64,000 bases of DNA from Micromonospora luteifusca (GCF_016907275.1 NZ_JAFBBP010000001.1:3958001-4022000); one strand, 5' to 3'. Shown: positions 29,180-38,593, counted from the stretch's first letter. The notes: a model not told the origin generated them from the sequence alone. A program made the numbers and translations.

Positions 29180-29326
29180 TGCGCCCTGTCCGCCGCGCCG
29201 CGTGTGCCGGCGGTCGCTCTTCGCCGCCTTCTTGAGAGCTGGAAGTTGTCCGCCCCACTCGCGGCTGCGTTTCTTCCGGGTCTTCGAGAGGCGGCTTTTC
29301 CGTGTCAGGGAGCCGTCCTGCTGATG

Positions 29327-29367
29327 CGAACAGCGCCCCCGGTCAACTGGACCGGGGGCGCTGTTCG
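29327..29367. terminator. bidirectional terminator between convergent genes
   Basis: A perfect 18-bp inverted repeat (29327-29344 with 29350-29367, loop AACTG) lies 21 bases from the 3' end of the minus-strand gene at 29389. It can serve transcripts from both sides. Bases 29180-29326 between the two terminators show no gene or other feature. Confidence 0.85.
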
Positions 29368-29388
29368 GGTAGGGCAGAGGGGCAACCG

Positions 29389-31821
29389 TCAGGACTGGTA
29401 ACCGGCGGAGCGGTACTCGTACTCCCGGTCGTCGTCGCGGTCCCCGTGGTCGCGGCTGAAGTCCCAGCCGCCGGCTGCCTCGCGGCCGGGACGACCACCC
29501 ACCGCGAAACCGCCGATCTCCTGTCCCCGACGCCAGCCGCGGAAGTAGCCGGTGGTGTTCTCCGCGAGGCTTGCCGCATCGCGCACTATCCGCAATGGGC
29601 GCTCCTCGCGCAGCGGCGAACCAGGGACCAGATTGGCCTGTGGCACTCGCTTCGGCAGCCCGGCGTTGGTCTCGGCGCCCACCGCGGGGCGAGCCGCCTG
29701 CTCAGCGGCCTGCCAGCCGGTGTCGGCCGTGGTCGACCAGTCCAGGTCGGACTCCTCGGCCTGCCCGACGAACCAGGCCGACTTGGCCTGCGCGAAGATC
29801 AGCAGGTCGCCGTCGCCCTCGTCGGCGATCGGTGGCGGCCGGTGCTCGACCGGCGGCGGCCGGTGCTCCATTGCGGGCGGCCGGTGCTCCATTGTGGGCG
29901 GCCGGTGCTCCACCGGGGGCGGCGGGCGGTGCTCGGCGGCGCGGTCGGTGCGAGCGGCCGCCCGGCCGTTGCGAGCGGCCTGCTCCCGGTCGACCAACCG
30001 CAGCGGCGGCGTCTCCAGGTGCGGGTCCGCGGGCGGGTTGAGCCCCTCCCGCAGCGCCCGGTCAGCCAGTGGTGGCGGCTCCACCAGCCGCAGCATGGGT
30101 GGTTCCTGCGGCAGGTCGTCCGCCAACCAGGGCGGGGTGACCCGACCGTCGGCCCGACCAGGATCGGTCGGGGCGTCGATGCCGCGGCTGCCACCGTACG
30201 AGTAGGCCACCGGGTTGTTCGGCGAGCTGTCGGCCGGGTCCTCCGGGTTGTTGACCAGGGGCCAGTTGGCCCGGGATCCGGGCGGTGCGGACTCCTGACC
30301 AGGCCGGGCGGTCGGCACCGGAATGCTGAGATCGGTGGCGCTGAACCCGCCCGTGGGCGGCTCGTCGACGGGGCGTTGCTGGTGGCTCTGCCGGGGCTCG
30401 CCGTTGGTCTTGGGGCGGGGCGGGATGACCGTACGCTGCCGTTCTGCCCGCGCGTGGTTGATCGCGGCGGTGGTCAGCGTCGGCCGGAACGGCTCACCGG
30501 CCTCTGCCGGAGGCACCGTGCCGCGCTGCGCGGGCGCGATCGGGGTGATCCCCGGCGGCGGGGGCGGCGGCGAGGAGACCGGTCGGTTGGTCGGACCGTC
30601 GATCCGGCTGGCGATCGACTCGGTGCGCCCGGGCAGCGTGGACGCCGGCGGACCAGCCATCGCCGCCGGGGCCATCGGGGCGGGTGCGACCGGCGGCGGG
30701 GTGACCGGAGCCGGGGCGACGGGTGGTGGCCCGAGTGGGCGAGGCGACGCCAGCGGTGCGTTACCAGGGACCGGCTCGGGGCGGCTGCGCCGTCCGAGGA
30801 CGGGTGCGGGGTCGGCGGCGGCCGGGGTGGGCCGGACCGACCGCAGACCGGCAGCGGTGCCGGCCAGACCGGTCAACTCGCCGACCGATTCGCCCCGGCG
30901 GGCAGCGGCACGGCGGCCAGGCGCCTGAGCCGGCGTGCTGACCCGTGAGCTGAGAGCGCTGACCAGCGCCTCACAGCCCGCGTCACAGGCTCGTACGGAG
31001 GCGACGGCCTGGCGGACCGTCTCGGCCACCGCGGAGGTGAGCGCACGGTTGACCGCGGCGCGGCGCGGCGTCTCGGAGATGGCGACCCGCAGGGCGGTGA
31101 CCGCCTCGTTGATTTCGTCGGCGTCGGCGACCCCGTCGGCAGCGAGGTGTGCGGCGATGGCATCCGCTGCCACCGACACCTCGCGGCCCCGGGCGACGGT
31201 GCCCCCGAGCATGCCCGGCTCGGGCAGCGCGTCCAGCACTGCCAGAGAGACCGGCTCAGCCGGATCCGGGTACGCACGCAGGGCCGCCGGGTAGAGCTCA
31301 CGCAGAACCTCGCGTAGCGCCACGGCGGCGGAGTGCCGGCCGCTGGCCAGGGCGGCGTGGGCGGCGAGCACCTGCTTGTAGCCGGCGAGGTCCCGGGGTG
31401 CCGGCAGGGTGACCGCGGAGAGCGCGCCCGCCTGCAACGCACGGGCCAGGCCGACGGCCCGTCGTTCGGCCGGAGGCGACTGCATCTCCTCCAGTGAGTC
31501 GTCATCGGCGAACCGCTCGGCGAAGTCGTCCACCGAGTCGTCGTCGGCGATAGCCAAAGGCCGACCTGCCGCGCTCAACAGCGAGGTGACCGTGTGGTCG
31601 TCGCTGTCGGCCGCGATGGCCGCACCGCTCGGCCCGCCCGACCGCTCCACGAGCAGCGCGACGAGCTGGGCGTAGCCAGCGGCGTCATCGCTGATCTCGC
31701 AGACATGCAGCAGGCGGCCTGCGTCGTCGACCACAGCGGACGTCAGCGTCGAGCCGGCGGAGGCCGGTCGGTCAGCTGGATCCGCCGAGGCCAGACCGCA
31801 GTAAACGCGCACGAGCGCCAC
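29389..31821 (-). CDS. IS110-transposase-like N-terminus fused to a disordered region and a conservon-kinase-type C-terminal tail
   Basis: 810 residues, no membrane segment. Residues 1-250 recall the IS110 transposase layout: a beta-hairpin start (TSAVVDDAGRLLHVCEIS), AAGRPLAIADDDSVDDFAER, LPAPRDLAGYKQVLAAHAAL and LREVLRELYPAALRAYPD; the DEDD catalytic residues and KTDxxDA motif are not visible. Residues 250-660 are Pro/Arg-rich and disordered. The last 130 residues repeat three blocks of the CvnA-type kinase: LLIFAQAKSAWF, TADTGWQAAEQAA to AGLPKRVPQANLVPG, and YFRGWRRG. GTG 31821 has GGAGGAGG eight bases upstream. Convergent with the conservon. I infer a domesticated, catalytically inactive relative acting with the Cvn system. 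Confidence 0.7.
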   Translation of the reverse strand: MALVRVYCGLASADPADRPASAGSTLTSAVVDDAGRLLHVCEISDDAAGYAQLVALLVERSGGPSGAAIAADSDDHTVTSLLSAAGRPLAIADDDSVDDFAERFADDDSLEEMQSPPAERRAVGLARALQAGALSAVTLPAPRDLAGYKQVLAAHAALASGRHSAAVALREVLRELYPAALRAYPDPAEPVSLAVLDALPEPGMLGGTVARGREVSVAADAIAAHLAADGVADADEINEAVTALRVAISETPRRAAVNRALTSAVAETVRQAVASVRACDAGCEALVSALSSRVSTPAQAPGRRAAARRGESVGELTGLAGTAAGLRSVRPTPAAADPAPVLGRRSRPEPVPGNAPLASPRPLGPPPVAPAPVTPPPVAPAPMAPAAMAGPPASTLPGRTESIASRIDGPTNRPVSSPPPPPPGITPIAPAQRGTVPPAEAGEPFRPTLTTAAINHARAERQRTVIPPRPKTNGEPRQSHQQRPVDEPPTGGFSATDLSIPVPTARPGQESAPPGSRANWPLVNNPEDPADSSPNNPVAYSYGGSRGIDAPTDPGRADGRVTPPWLADDLPQEPPMLRLVEPPPLADRALREGLNPPADPHLETPPLRLVDREQAARNGRAAARTDRAAEHRPPPPVEHRPPTMEHRPPAMEHRPPPVEHRPPPIADEGDGDLLIFAQAKSAWFVGQAEESDLDWSTTADTGWQAAEQAARPAVGAETNAGLPKRVPQANLVPGSPLREERPLRIVRDAASLAENTTGYFRGWRRGQEIGGFAVGGRPGREAAGGWDFSRDHGDRDDDREYEYRSAGYQS

Positions 31822-31884
31822 GGCGTCGTCCTCCTCCCGGGACAGGTGTTTCCTCTGCCAGCAACTGATGCTCCCCGGTACGGG

Positions 31885-32793
31885 TCAGTCGCGCCAGTCC
31901 ACCACCGCAGAGATCTTGCCGACAATGGTGCGCCAACCCAAACTTGCGGTCTGTGCCCCGATCTTCTTCAGCCGTCGGCGACCCATGAAAGCGCCGATCC
32001 CACCGTTGGCGGTGGCACGCAGACCCTCGTCCAGATCATCGAGGCTGGAACCGGCGGAGAGCATGTCCAGCACCGCAGGCAGCCGCAATGCGTACGAGAT
32101 GTCCCGTGCGATCTCGCCGGCCTCGATCAGCAGGGTCGAATCCCAGGTGTCGTGCCCGCCGCGGAGGTTCTCCACGACCAGGTCCAGCTCGTAGGTGTCC
32201 TCGTCGAGCGGCGCGATATCTGCCGGCTCCACCCGTTCGGACAATTCATTCCAGCTGTCCAGTTGGGACAGATCGTTTGGCGCACCGGACCGGATGAAAC
32301 TGACCAACGACTCGGGGGTCTTGAAGAGCAGCAGCTTGCCCCGGTGGCTGAGGAAGATCGGCACTTCCTCGTCGTCCGCCTCGTCCGCGACGTCCTCGTC
32401 CGCCTCGTCGTTCGCGTCTGCGTCGGCATCGGCGGTGCGGCGGCGCGTCGACTCGTCCTCGTCGCTGTCGGCGAACTCCTCGGCCAGCTCCTCGTCGAGG
32501 ATGACGACGGTCTCGTCGTCCGCCTCCTCCTCGATGACCTGGCGGCGGGCGAGGAACGGGTCGTCCTGGTCGCGCTCGGTCACGTCGGTCGGCGTCAGTG
32601 AGCTGGCGGGCCGGTACGCCCGCAGGGTGAAGCCGGTGCCGGCGGGCAGGGCGATCTCCACCGGATCGATGTGCAGCTCGTCCCAGAGCGAACGGTCGAC
32701 CGAGGCCGACGCCTGATCTGGCTCGGCCGCGCCGGTGGTGTCGTCGAGCTCGGGCTCGTCGGCGTCGGGCCGTTGGGGCGACTGGCGGGCCAC
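31885..32793 (-). CDS. acidic conserved protein of unknown function
   Basis: I do not recognise a named family. The 302-residue protein has a globular-looking N-terminal piece (LWDELHIDPVEIALPAGTGF), a very acidic central block (about residues 95-155, mainly Asp, Glu and Ala), a second folded segment (EVPIFLSHRGKLLLFKTPES, LVSFIRSGAPNDL) and a helical C-terminus ending VGKISAVVDWRD. No signal or membrane helix. GTG 32793 is used because GGAGGTC lies five bases upstream; a longer frame reaches 32862 without support. It lies 63 bases upstream of the transposase-like gene on the same strand and may be cotranscribed with it. Confidence 0.75.
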   Translation of the reverse strand: MARQSPQRPDADEPELDDTTGAAEPDQASASVDRSLWDELHIDPVEIALPAGTGFTLRAYRPASSLTPTDVTERDQDDPFLARRQVIEEEADDETVVILDEELAEEFADSDEDESTRRRTADADADANDEADEDVADEADDEEVPIFLSHRGKLLLFKTPESLVSFIRSGAPNDLSQLDSWNELSERVEPADIAPLDEDTYELDLVVENLRGGHDTWDSTLLIEAGEIARDISYALRLPAVLDMLSAGSSLDDLDEGLRATANGGIGAFMGRRRLKKIGAQTASLGWRTIVGKISAVVDWRD

Positions 32794-32968
32794 GCTGACC
32801 TCCGTGTGCTTCGGGTTGCCCACCCGCCGGGGTCTCTGACCGGCGAGTGACTCTGGGCACATACCCTAGTCGGCGGCCCTGGGTGACCGATGCCCGCACC
32901 CCGGTGGCCGGCTGGCGCGCGGGTCCGACCTGCTGGTGGCCGTCGGTGGCGAAGCGGGCGATCGACAA

Positions 32969-32982
32969 GTAGCGTAGCTACG
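32969..32982. promoter_or_regulatory. palindromic PadR-type operator and -10 region
   Basis: GTAGCGTAGCTAC (32969-32981) has 5-bp inverted arms, and CGTAGCTACG (32973-32982) is itself a perfect palindrome, immediately upstream of the padR ATG at 32984. TAGCGT (32970-32975) fits the TANNNT -10 element eight bases from the start, so an autoregulated leaderless transcript is likely. Confidence 0.5.
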
Positions 32983-32983
32983 C

Positions 32984-33325
32984 ATGAAGGCCCAGGAGTT
33001 GCACGGCCATCTCGACGCTCTGCTGCTCGCCGTACTCGAACAGGGCGCGCTGCACGGCTACGCCATCATCGAGTCGTTGCGCGCGCGCAGCGAGGGCAGC
33101 CTGGATCTGCCCACCGGCACCATCTATCCGGCGTTACGTCGCCTGGAACGTGCCGGGTACGTAGCGAGTACCTGGAGCACGGTCAACGGCCGGGAGCGGC
33201 GGACGTACGAGCTCACCGACTCCGGCCGGCGGGCGCTGGCCGGGGAGCGCGCCGGCTGGCACGAGTTTCGGCTGACCGTGGGTCGGTTCCTCGATCCCGG
33301 CAGTCCACCCACCACCCCGGCCTGA
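32984..33325 (+). CDS. PadR family transcriptional regulator
   Basis: A 113-residue winged-helix regulator. LDALLLAVLEQGALHGYAII at the start, LPTGTIYPALRRLERAGYVA as recognition helix and wing, and NGRERRTYELTDSGRRALAG are PadR hallmarks. The C-terminal dimerisation helix is short, as in PadR subfamily 2. It is paired, convergently, with a membrane protein bearing a permease-prefix-like N-terminal domain, a known partnership in which PadR represses the membrane protein operon. Effector unknown. Confidence 0.92.
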   Translation: MKAQELHGHLDALLLAVLEQGALHGYAIIESLRARSEGSLDLPTGTIYPALRRLERAGYVASTWSTVNGRERRTYELTDSGRRALAGERAGWHEFRLTVGRFLDPGSPPTTPA

Positions 33326-33349
33326 CCCGCCGACGACGAGCGGCGCTGG

Positions 33350-34024
33350 TCAGCGGGCGGTGGCCAGCAGCCAGCCGCGTGTTGCGCGCGTCAGCGAGAA
33401 GTAGGCGCCGCCCACCAGCACCGCACCGATGATCATTGGCGGCCAGTGCAGCGCCGCGTCCCAGAGACTGAACGACCAGGCGAAGAGGGCGCAGCCGGCG
33501 ACCATGCCGAGCGCCAGCATGCCGGTCAGGCCGGTGCCCACCACGCGTTGCGCCACGGCCAGACCCGGCCGGGTCGAACGGGCGCTCGCCGTGACCACCA
33601 GCAGGCCGGCCACCGCGAGCAGCAGCGAACCCGCCCAGATCCAGTCGACCGAGTTGGAGAGCAGCAGGTAGCCGGTCGGGGGGCGTGGGCCGTCGCTCCA
33701 GCTCGCCCCCCGCCAGGTCAGGTCGCCGGCAGCCATCCCCACGCCGGCGATCGCCAGCATCCGCAGCGAGAGCCCACGCAGGGCGCCGACCGCCAGTTCG
33801 GCCTGCCAGGAGCGGAGTAGCTGCGCCGGCGACCCGAACTCGACCACCGCCCGGCGCTGCGCCTCCGTGGGCGGCACACCGCTCTCGCGGTACGCCTCGA
33901 CGGCGTCCAACAGCCCGTGCCGGGCCTCGATCAGCAGGTCGGACTTGAGTCGCGCCGGCCCCTGCAACCGGGAGCCCAACACCCGGAGGTGCTCGTCGAC
34001 CAACACATCCTCACAGCGCGGCAT
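33350..34024 (-). CDS. permease-prefix/HAAS-type domain membrane protein
   Basis: A 224-residue protein with a soluble N-terminal helical domain (LGSRLQGPARLKSDLLIEAR, then AVVEFGSPAQLLRSWQAELA), typical of the permease prefix or HAAS domains, followed by four membrane helices (from LSLRMLAIAGVGMAAG to PPMIIGAVLVGGAYFSL). Such proteins are commonly encoded with PadR regulators, here convergent with a 24-base gap. ATG 34024 has a GGTGGT-like site upstream. The role is unknown; it may be an accessory or regulator of a transporter. No catalytic motif is visible. Confidence 0.78.
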   Translation of the reverse strand: MPRCEDVLVDEHLRVLGSRLQGPARLKSDLLIEARHGLLDAVEAYRESGVPPTEAQRRAVVEFGSPAQLLRSWQAELAVGALRGLSLRMLAIAGVGMAAGDLTWRGASWSDGPRPPTGYLLLSNSVDWIWAGSLLLAVAGLLVVTASARSTRPGLAVAQRVVGTGLTGMLALGMVAGCALFAWSFSLWDAALHWPPMIIGAVLVGGAYFSLTRATRGWLLATAR

Positions 34025-34092
34025 GGCACCACCCTGCCACGGACCGCAAGACCCCGGCGTCGGGGAGGACCCTGGTCCGCCCCGGAGGCCGG

Positions 34093-35898
34093 TCAGGGGG
34101 CGAGAGCCAGGTAACCGCGTTCGGCCGCCGCCTGCAGCAGCCACTGGTCCCGGTACCAGCCGTCGGCGGCGACCAGTTCGGCGTGCCGACCGCGCTGGAT
34201 CACCCGGCCGCCGTCGAGGACGACGATCTCGTCCAGCCCTTCCAACCCGCTGAGCCGGTGGCTGATCAACAGCACCGAGTGGTCGGCTGGGGTGGCGGCG
34301 AGGGCGGACGCGAGCACCGCGTCCGCGGCGGTCGGGTCCAGCCCTTCGGTGGGCTCGTCGAGCACCAGCACCGGTGGTGCGGCGAGCAGGGCCCGGGCGA
34401 GCGCCAGCCGCTGCCGCTGGCCGCCCGAGAGTTGCCCGCCCTCCTCGCCGACCAGCGTGTCCCAGCCCGCCGGCTGGGCGTGTACCCACTCCAACAGGCC
34501 GGCGGCGGCGGTGGCGGCGGTCAGCTCGTCCTCGCCAGCTCCGGCCCGCCCGAGCAGCAGGTTCTCCCGCACCGTGGCGTGGAAGACGTACGCCTCGGCC
34601 AGCAGGCCGCCGACCGCGCGGGGCAGCGCCTCCTCGGGGTACGCCGACAGGTCCTGACCGTCCAGGGTGACCCGGCCGGAGACGGGTTGGACGGTGCCGG
34701 TCAGCACGGCGGCCAGCGTGCTCTTGCCGGCGCCGCTCGGGCCGACCACCGCGATCCTCCGCCCGGCTGGCAGGTCCAGGCTGACGTCGTCCAGGGCGGG
34801 TGCCGCGCCGGCCCGGTACCGAACGGTCACGTCGACGAAGCGCAGGTCGTGCGGGCCGACCAGGTCCGTCACGCCGTCCGTGGGCCGCGGAGTCGGGGTG
34901 TCGTCGTCGAGCAGGGCGGCCACCCGGGCCAGGCCGGGCCGCAGTTGTGTCCACTGTCGGGCCGCCGCGACCAGCGCCAGTGTCACCTCGACCGCCGCCA
35001 GGGCGCCGACGGCCAGGACGCCCACCAGCACCCCCGGCACGTCGGCGGCCAGCGCGGCCAGCACCACGGCCGCGGCGGTCAACCCGGCGGTCAACACGCC
35101 GGCCGCGTCCACCGCGAACCCGGTGGCGGCCAGCCGACGCTCCAGTTGGGCCAGCCGGCGGGCGCGTTGCTCGGCGGAGCGCAGCGCGACGTCGGTGGCC
35201 CCGAACGCCGCCAGGTCGGCAGCGCCGTGGGTGAGGTCGATCGCGTCGGTGGCCAGCGCGCCGCGCAGCGGTGCCACCTCGGCCGCGCTGCGGCGGGTGA
35301 CCTTGGTGGCCAGTGCGGGCAGCGCCACACCGGCGACCAGTAGCCCGACGGCGAGCGCTCCGGCGGCCGGCGGGGAGATCAGCACGGCCACGCCGACCGC
35401 CAGCACACCGACCAGGGCCGCCGCCGAGCCCGGGACCAGCACCCGCAGCAGCAGGTCCTGGACCGCCTCGACGTCGGAGACCAGCCGGCTCAGCACGTCC
35501 CCCGAGCGGTGCACGGCGCTGCGGCGGGCCGCGAGGGTGGCGAAGACCCGGGCCCGGATGTCAGTGATCATGCGAAGCACCGCGTCGTGCCCGGCGAGCC
35601 GCTCGGAGTAGCGCAACACGCCCCGGCTGATGGCCAGCGCCCGGACCGCGACGATGGCCACGGTGAGCCGGTCCAGCGGAGGCTGACCGGCGGCGCTCAT
35701 CAACAGCCAGGTGGCGGTGGCCATCAGGGCCAGCCCGGCGAACTCGGTAGCGGCCGCGAGCAGCCCGGCACCGACCAGTCGGCCCAGGTACGGTCGGGCG
35801 AGCCGCAGCACGACCCGCTCGGCGGTGGCCCGCCCGGCCGGTGCGACGTCGTCGGCCGGCCCCGCGTCGACCGGGCTCGGCCCGTTTGCCGTGGTCAT
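34093..35898 (-). CDS. cydC: thiol reductant ABC exporter subunit CydC
   Basis: Half-transporter of the CydDC exporter, which moves glutathione/cysteine-type thiols outward and is needed for cytochrome bd assembly. The 601-residue protein has an N-terminal six-helix domain and an ATPase domain: Walker A GPSGAGKST, signature QLSGGQRQR, Walker B VLVLDEPTEGLDP, and HRLSGLE as the switch region. ATG 35898 overlaps the cydD stop by four bases. It is the last gene of the cydABDC operon; the M. tuberculosis operon has the same order. Confidence 0.94.
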   Translation of the reverse strand: MTTANGPSPVDAGPADDVAPAGRATAERVVLRLARPYLGRLVGAGLLAAATEFAGLALMATATWLLMSAAGQPPLDRLTVAIVAVRALAISRGVLRYSERLAGHDAVLRMITDIRARVFATLAARRSAVHRSGDVLSRLVSDVEAVQDLLLRVLVPGSAAALVGVLAVGVAVLISPPAAGALAVGLLVAGVALPALATKVTRRSAAEVAPLRGALATDAIDLTHGAADLAAFGATDVALRSAEQRARRLAQLERRLAATGFAVDAAGVLTAGLTAAAVVLAALAADVPGVLVGVLAVGALAAVEVTLALVAAARQWTQLRPGLARVAALLDDDTPTPRPTDGVTDLVGPHDLRFVDVTVRYRAGAAPALDDVSLDLPAGRRIAVVGPSGAGKSTLAAVLTGTVQPVSGRVTLDGQDLSAYPEEALPRAVGGLLAEAYVFHATVRENLLLGRAGAGEDELTAATAAAGLLEWVHAQPAGWDTLVGEEGGQLSGGQRQRLALARALLAAPPVLVLDEPTEGLDPTAADAVLASALAATPADHSVLLISHRLSGLEGLDEIVVLDGGRVIQRGRHAELVAADGWYRDQWLLQAAAERGYLALAP

Positions 35899-37571
35899 CG
35901 GGGCGCCTTTCCGGTCGGCTCGGGCGTCAGCTCGGTGACCCGACCGTCCTCGACGCGCAGGATCCGGTCGGCGTCGGTGAGCAGCGCCGGTCGGTGCGCG
36001 ACCAGCAGCGCGGTCCGCCCGGCGACCAGACGGCGGGTGGCGTCGAGCACCACCGCTTCGGCTGCGGTGTCCAGTCGGGCGGTCGGTTCGTCGAGCAGCA
36101 CCACCGGTGCGGCCCGCAGAAATGCCCGGGCCAGCGCCACCCGCTGCCGCTGCCCGCTGGACAGCCCGTGCCCGCGTTCGCCGAGCAGGGTGTCCAGGCC
36201 GTCCGGCAGGCCGGCCACCACGTCGTCCAGGGCGGCATCGTGCACTGCGGCGGCCAGCGCGTCGGCCGGGGTGTCTGGTGCCCCGAGCCGGATGTTGTCG
36301 GCCAGCGAGGCGGCGAAGAGGTGGGCCCGCTGCGGCACCCAGGCGAGCTGCCGGCGCCAGGCGTCCGGGTCGGCGGTGGCGAGGTCGACGCCGTCCACGG
36401 TGATCCGCCCGCTGGTCGGCGTCACGAAGCCGAGCAGCAGGCCGAGCAGGGTGCTCTTGCCGGCGCCGCTGGGCCCGATGATGGCGATCCGTTCGCCGGG
36501 TCGGATGGTCAGGGTCACGTCGCGCAGCGCGGTGGTCCGCTCGTACGCCACGGTCACCCCCTCGAACCGGATCTCGCGCCGCGCGTTCGGGGTGGTGGCG
36601 CCCTCGGCGGCCCGGGGTGCCGCGGGCGTGGCCGAGATGGTCAGCGCCTCGTCCAACGCGGCGAGCCCCTCCATGCTGGCGTGGAAGCGGCTGCCAGCGG
36701 CCCGCAGCGGCAGGTACGCCTCCGGGGTGAGCAGCAGCACCAGCAGCGCGGTCTGCAGGGCCAGCCCACCGCCGAGCAACCGGATACCGACCGGCACCGC
36801 GACCAGCGCCACCGAGAGGGTGGCGACCAGCTCCAGCACCAGCGCGGAGAGGAACGCGATCCGCAGCGTCTTCATGGTGGCGACCCGGTGCCCGTCGGCC
36901 ATCCGGCGCACCACGTCGGTCTGCGCCCGGGCTCGCCCGAATGCGCGCAGCGTGGGCAGCCCGGCGACCATGTCCAGGAAGTGGCCGCCGAGCAGTGCGA
37001 GCCGGCGCCACTGCCGATCGGTGGCGGCCTGCGCCTGCCAGCCGAGCAGTGCGCCGAAGACCGGGATCAGCGGCAGGGTCAGCGCGATGATCAGCGCCGA
37101 GCTCCAGTCGGCGAAGACGACCCGGGCCAGCACTGCCAGCGGCACCGTCACACTGAGCACCAGCTGCGGGAGGTAGCCGGTGAAGTACGCGTCCAGCGCA
37201 TCCAACCCGCGCCCGGCCAGGGTGGCGAGCTGGCCGGCTCGCTGCCCGGCCACCCAGCCGGGCCCGTGTCGGCCCACCGCGCCGAGCAGGTCGGCCCGCA
37301 GCGTGGCCTTGACCGTCGCGGCGACCCGCGCCGAGACGGTGCCCTGTGCCCAGACCAGGGCGGAGCGGGCGGCGACGGCGACCACGAAGCCGGCCAGCGC
37401 CGGTCGGTCCAACCGGCCGTCGACGGCGGTGGCCAGCACCGCCGCGAGTGCGGTGGCCTGCGCCACGATCAGCCCGGCGGCGAGCACGCCCAGCAGCGCG
37501 AGCACGGCAAGATCGCGCCGGGCCGCGGGGACCCGGCGCAGCAGACGCGGGTCGAACGGACGGCGGTTCAC
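35895..37571 (-). CDS. cydD: thiol reductant ABC exporter subunit CydD
   Basis: Partner of CydC. The 558-residue half-transporter has six helices (first near residues 22-50), then an ATPase domain with Walker A GPSGAGKST, signature GLSSGQRQR, Walker B VVLLDEPTARLD and AHRPALL as switch His. GTG 37571 overlaps the cydB stop (GTGA), and its own stop overlaps the cydC start, so translation of cydB-cydD-cydC is coupled. In some actinobacteria cydD and cydC are fused; here they are separate. Function in heme-thiol redox balance is known from E. coli CydDC. Confidence 0.94.
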   Translation of the reverse strand: MNRRPFDPRLLRRVPAARRDLAVLALLGVLAAGLIVAQATALAAVLATAVDGRLDRPALAGFVVAVAARSALVWAQGTVSARVAATVKATLRADLLGAVGRHGPGWVAGQRAGQLATLAGRGLDALDAYFTGYLPQLVLSVTVPLAVLARVVFADWSSALIIALTLPLIPVFGALLGWQAQAATDRQWRRLALLGGHFLDMVAGLPTLRAFGRARAQTDVVRRMADGHRVATMKTLRIAFLSALVLELVATLSVALVAVPVGIRLLGGGLALQTALLVLLLTPEAYLPLRAAGSRFHASMEGLAALDEALTISATPAAPRAAEGATTPNARREIRFEGVTVAYERTTALRDVTLTIRPGERIAIIGPSGAGKSTLLGLLLGFVTPTSGRITVDGVDLATADPDAWRRQLAWVPQRAHLFAASLADNIRLGAPDTPADALAAAVHDAALDDVVAGLPDGLDTLLGERGHGLSSGQRQRVALARAFLRAAPVVLLDEPTARLDTAAEAVVLDATRRLVAGRTALLVAHRPALLTDADRILRVEDGRVTELTPEPTGKAPR

Positions 37572-38575
37572 CAGTACACCGGTGCCCTACCGTCGGTCCG
37601 TCCTCGGAAAACCCACCAGCACATCGCCTGGAAGCCTAGTAGGGCCGGAAGCAGCGGCAGCGCCACCCAGCCGAGCAGCCGCAGAGTCGGTGCGCTGGCG
37701 GCCGCGTCGGCCACCGTCAGCGAGGCGCCCGGGTCGGTCGTGGACACCAGCACGTAGGGCCAGAGGGCCGCGCCGACCAGCCCCACCGGCAGCGCCAGGG
37801 CCGCGCCGGTGGCGATCAGAGCCCACCCCGGCCGTCGCCGCGCCAACGCCGCGCGGGCCGCCAGCAGCGCCGCCACGAGCAGCACCGGCAGGAGTACGGC
37901 CACCGCCGGCCGCTGGACCGCGTCGCGTACCCGGGTGGAGAGCAGGCCCGCGACGGTGGCCAGGGCGACCGCGGTGAGCGCCACCGGCACCAGCCGGCGG
38001 GCCGTCCGGCCGACCACGTCGGCGTCGGCGCTCGGCAGTCGCAGGGTGAGGAAGGTCGCACCGTGCACCGCGACCAGGGCGACCATGGCCAACCCGACGG
38101 CTGCCGCGAAGGGCGTGACCAGATGCGACACCCCGGCGACGTGCCCGTCGGTCTGCCGGGGCATGCCCTGCAACAGTGCGGCGAGCAGCACACCCCAGCC
38201 CAGCGCGGCGAGGGCGCTGCCGATCACCACGACGCGGTCCCAGCGGGCGCGGACCCGCTCGTCGGCGGGCCGGCTGCGCAGTTGCACCCCGGCGGTGACC
38301 AGCACGACGCCGACCAGGGCACCGGCGACGGCCGGATAGCAGCCGGCGAGCAACTCGCCCTCCAGCACCGGGAACGCGCCGAAGAGGATGCCAACGGTGG
38401 CCACCAGCCAGACCTCGTTGCCGAGGAAGAACGGGCCGAGCGCGGTGAGCGCGGCCCGCCGCCTGGCCGGGCCACCGCCGCGCGCGAGCAGCAGCCCGAC
38501 GCCGTAGTCGTAGCCGGCGAGCACCAGGTAGCTCGCGAAGAAGAGGCCGAGCAGGGCGTACCAGGCGAGATCCAC
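37568..38575 (-). CDS. cydB: cytochrome bd ubiquinol/menaquinol oxidase subunit II
   Basis: Membrane subunit of cytochrome bd oxidase, which reduces oxygen with menaquinol electrons at high affinity. The 335-residue protein has about eight or nine helices and begins with FASYLVLAGYDYGVGLLLAR and GPFFLGNEVWLVATVGILFG, as usual for CydB. The C-terminal LGWVALPLLPALLGFQAMCW helix is also typical. It begins 18 bases after the cydA stop. The length fits the shorter actinobacterial CydB proteins. Confidence 0.95.
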   Translation of the reverse strand: MDLAWYALLGLFFASYLVLAGYDYGVGLLLARGGGPARRRAALTALGPFFLGNEVWLVATVGILFGAFPVLEGELLAGCYPAVAGALVGVVLVTAGVQLRSRPADERVRARWDRVVVIGSALAALGWGVLLAALLQGMPRQTDGHVAGVSHLVTPFAAAVGLAMVALVAVHGATFLTLRLPSADADVVGRTARRLVPVALTAVALATVAGLLSTRVRDAVQRPAVAVLLPVLLVAALLAARAALARRRPGWALIATGAALALPVGLVGAALWPYVLVSTTDPGASLTVADAAASAPTLRLLGWVALPLLPALLGFQAMCWWVFRGRTDGRAPVYW

Positions 38576-38593
38576 GGGCTTCTCCTCAGATCC

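Noticed and set aside
29302..30948. A 548-codon plus-strand open frame opposite the transposase-like gene
   Set aside because: Composition is Arg/Gly/Pro low complexity; the minus strand has a good ribosome site, normal codon bias and shared tail motifs.
29389..31821. Intact IS110 insertion sequence
   Set aside because: No catalytic DEDD pattern or C-terminal transposase domain visible, no element ends seen; the gene is fused to a long disordered tail, so it is not an active insertion sequence.
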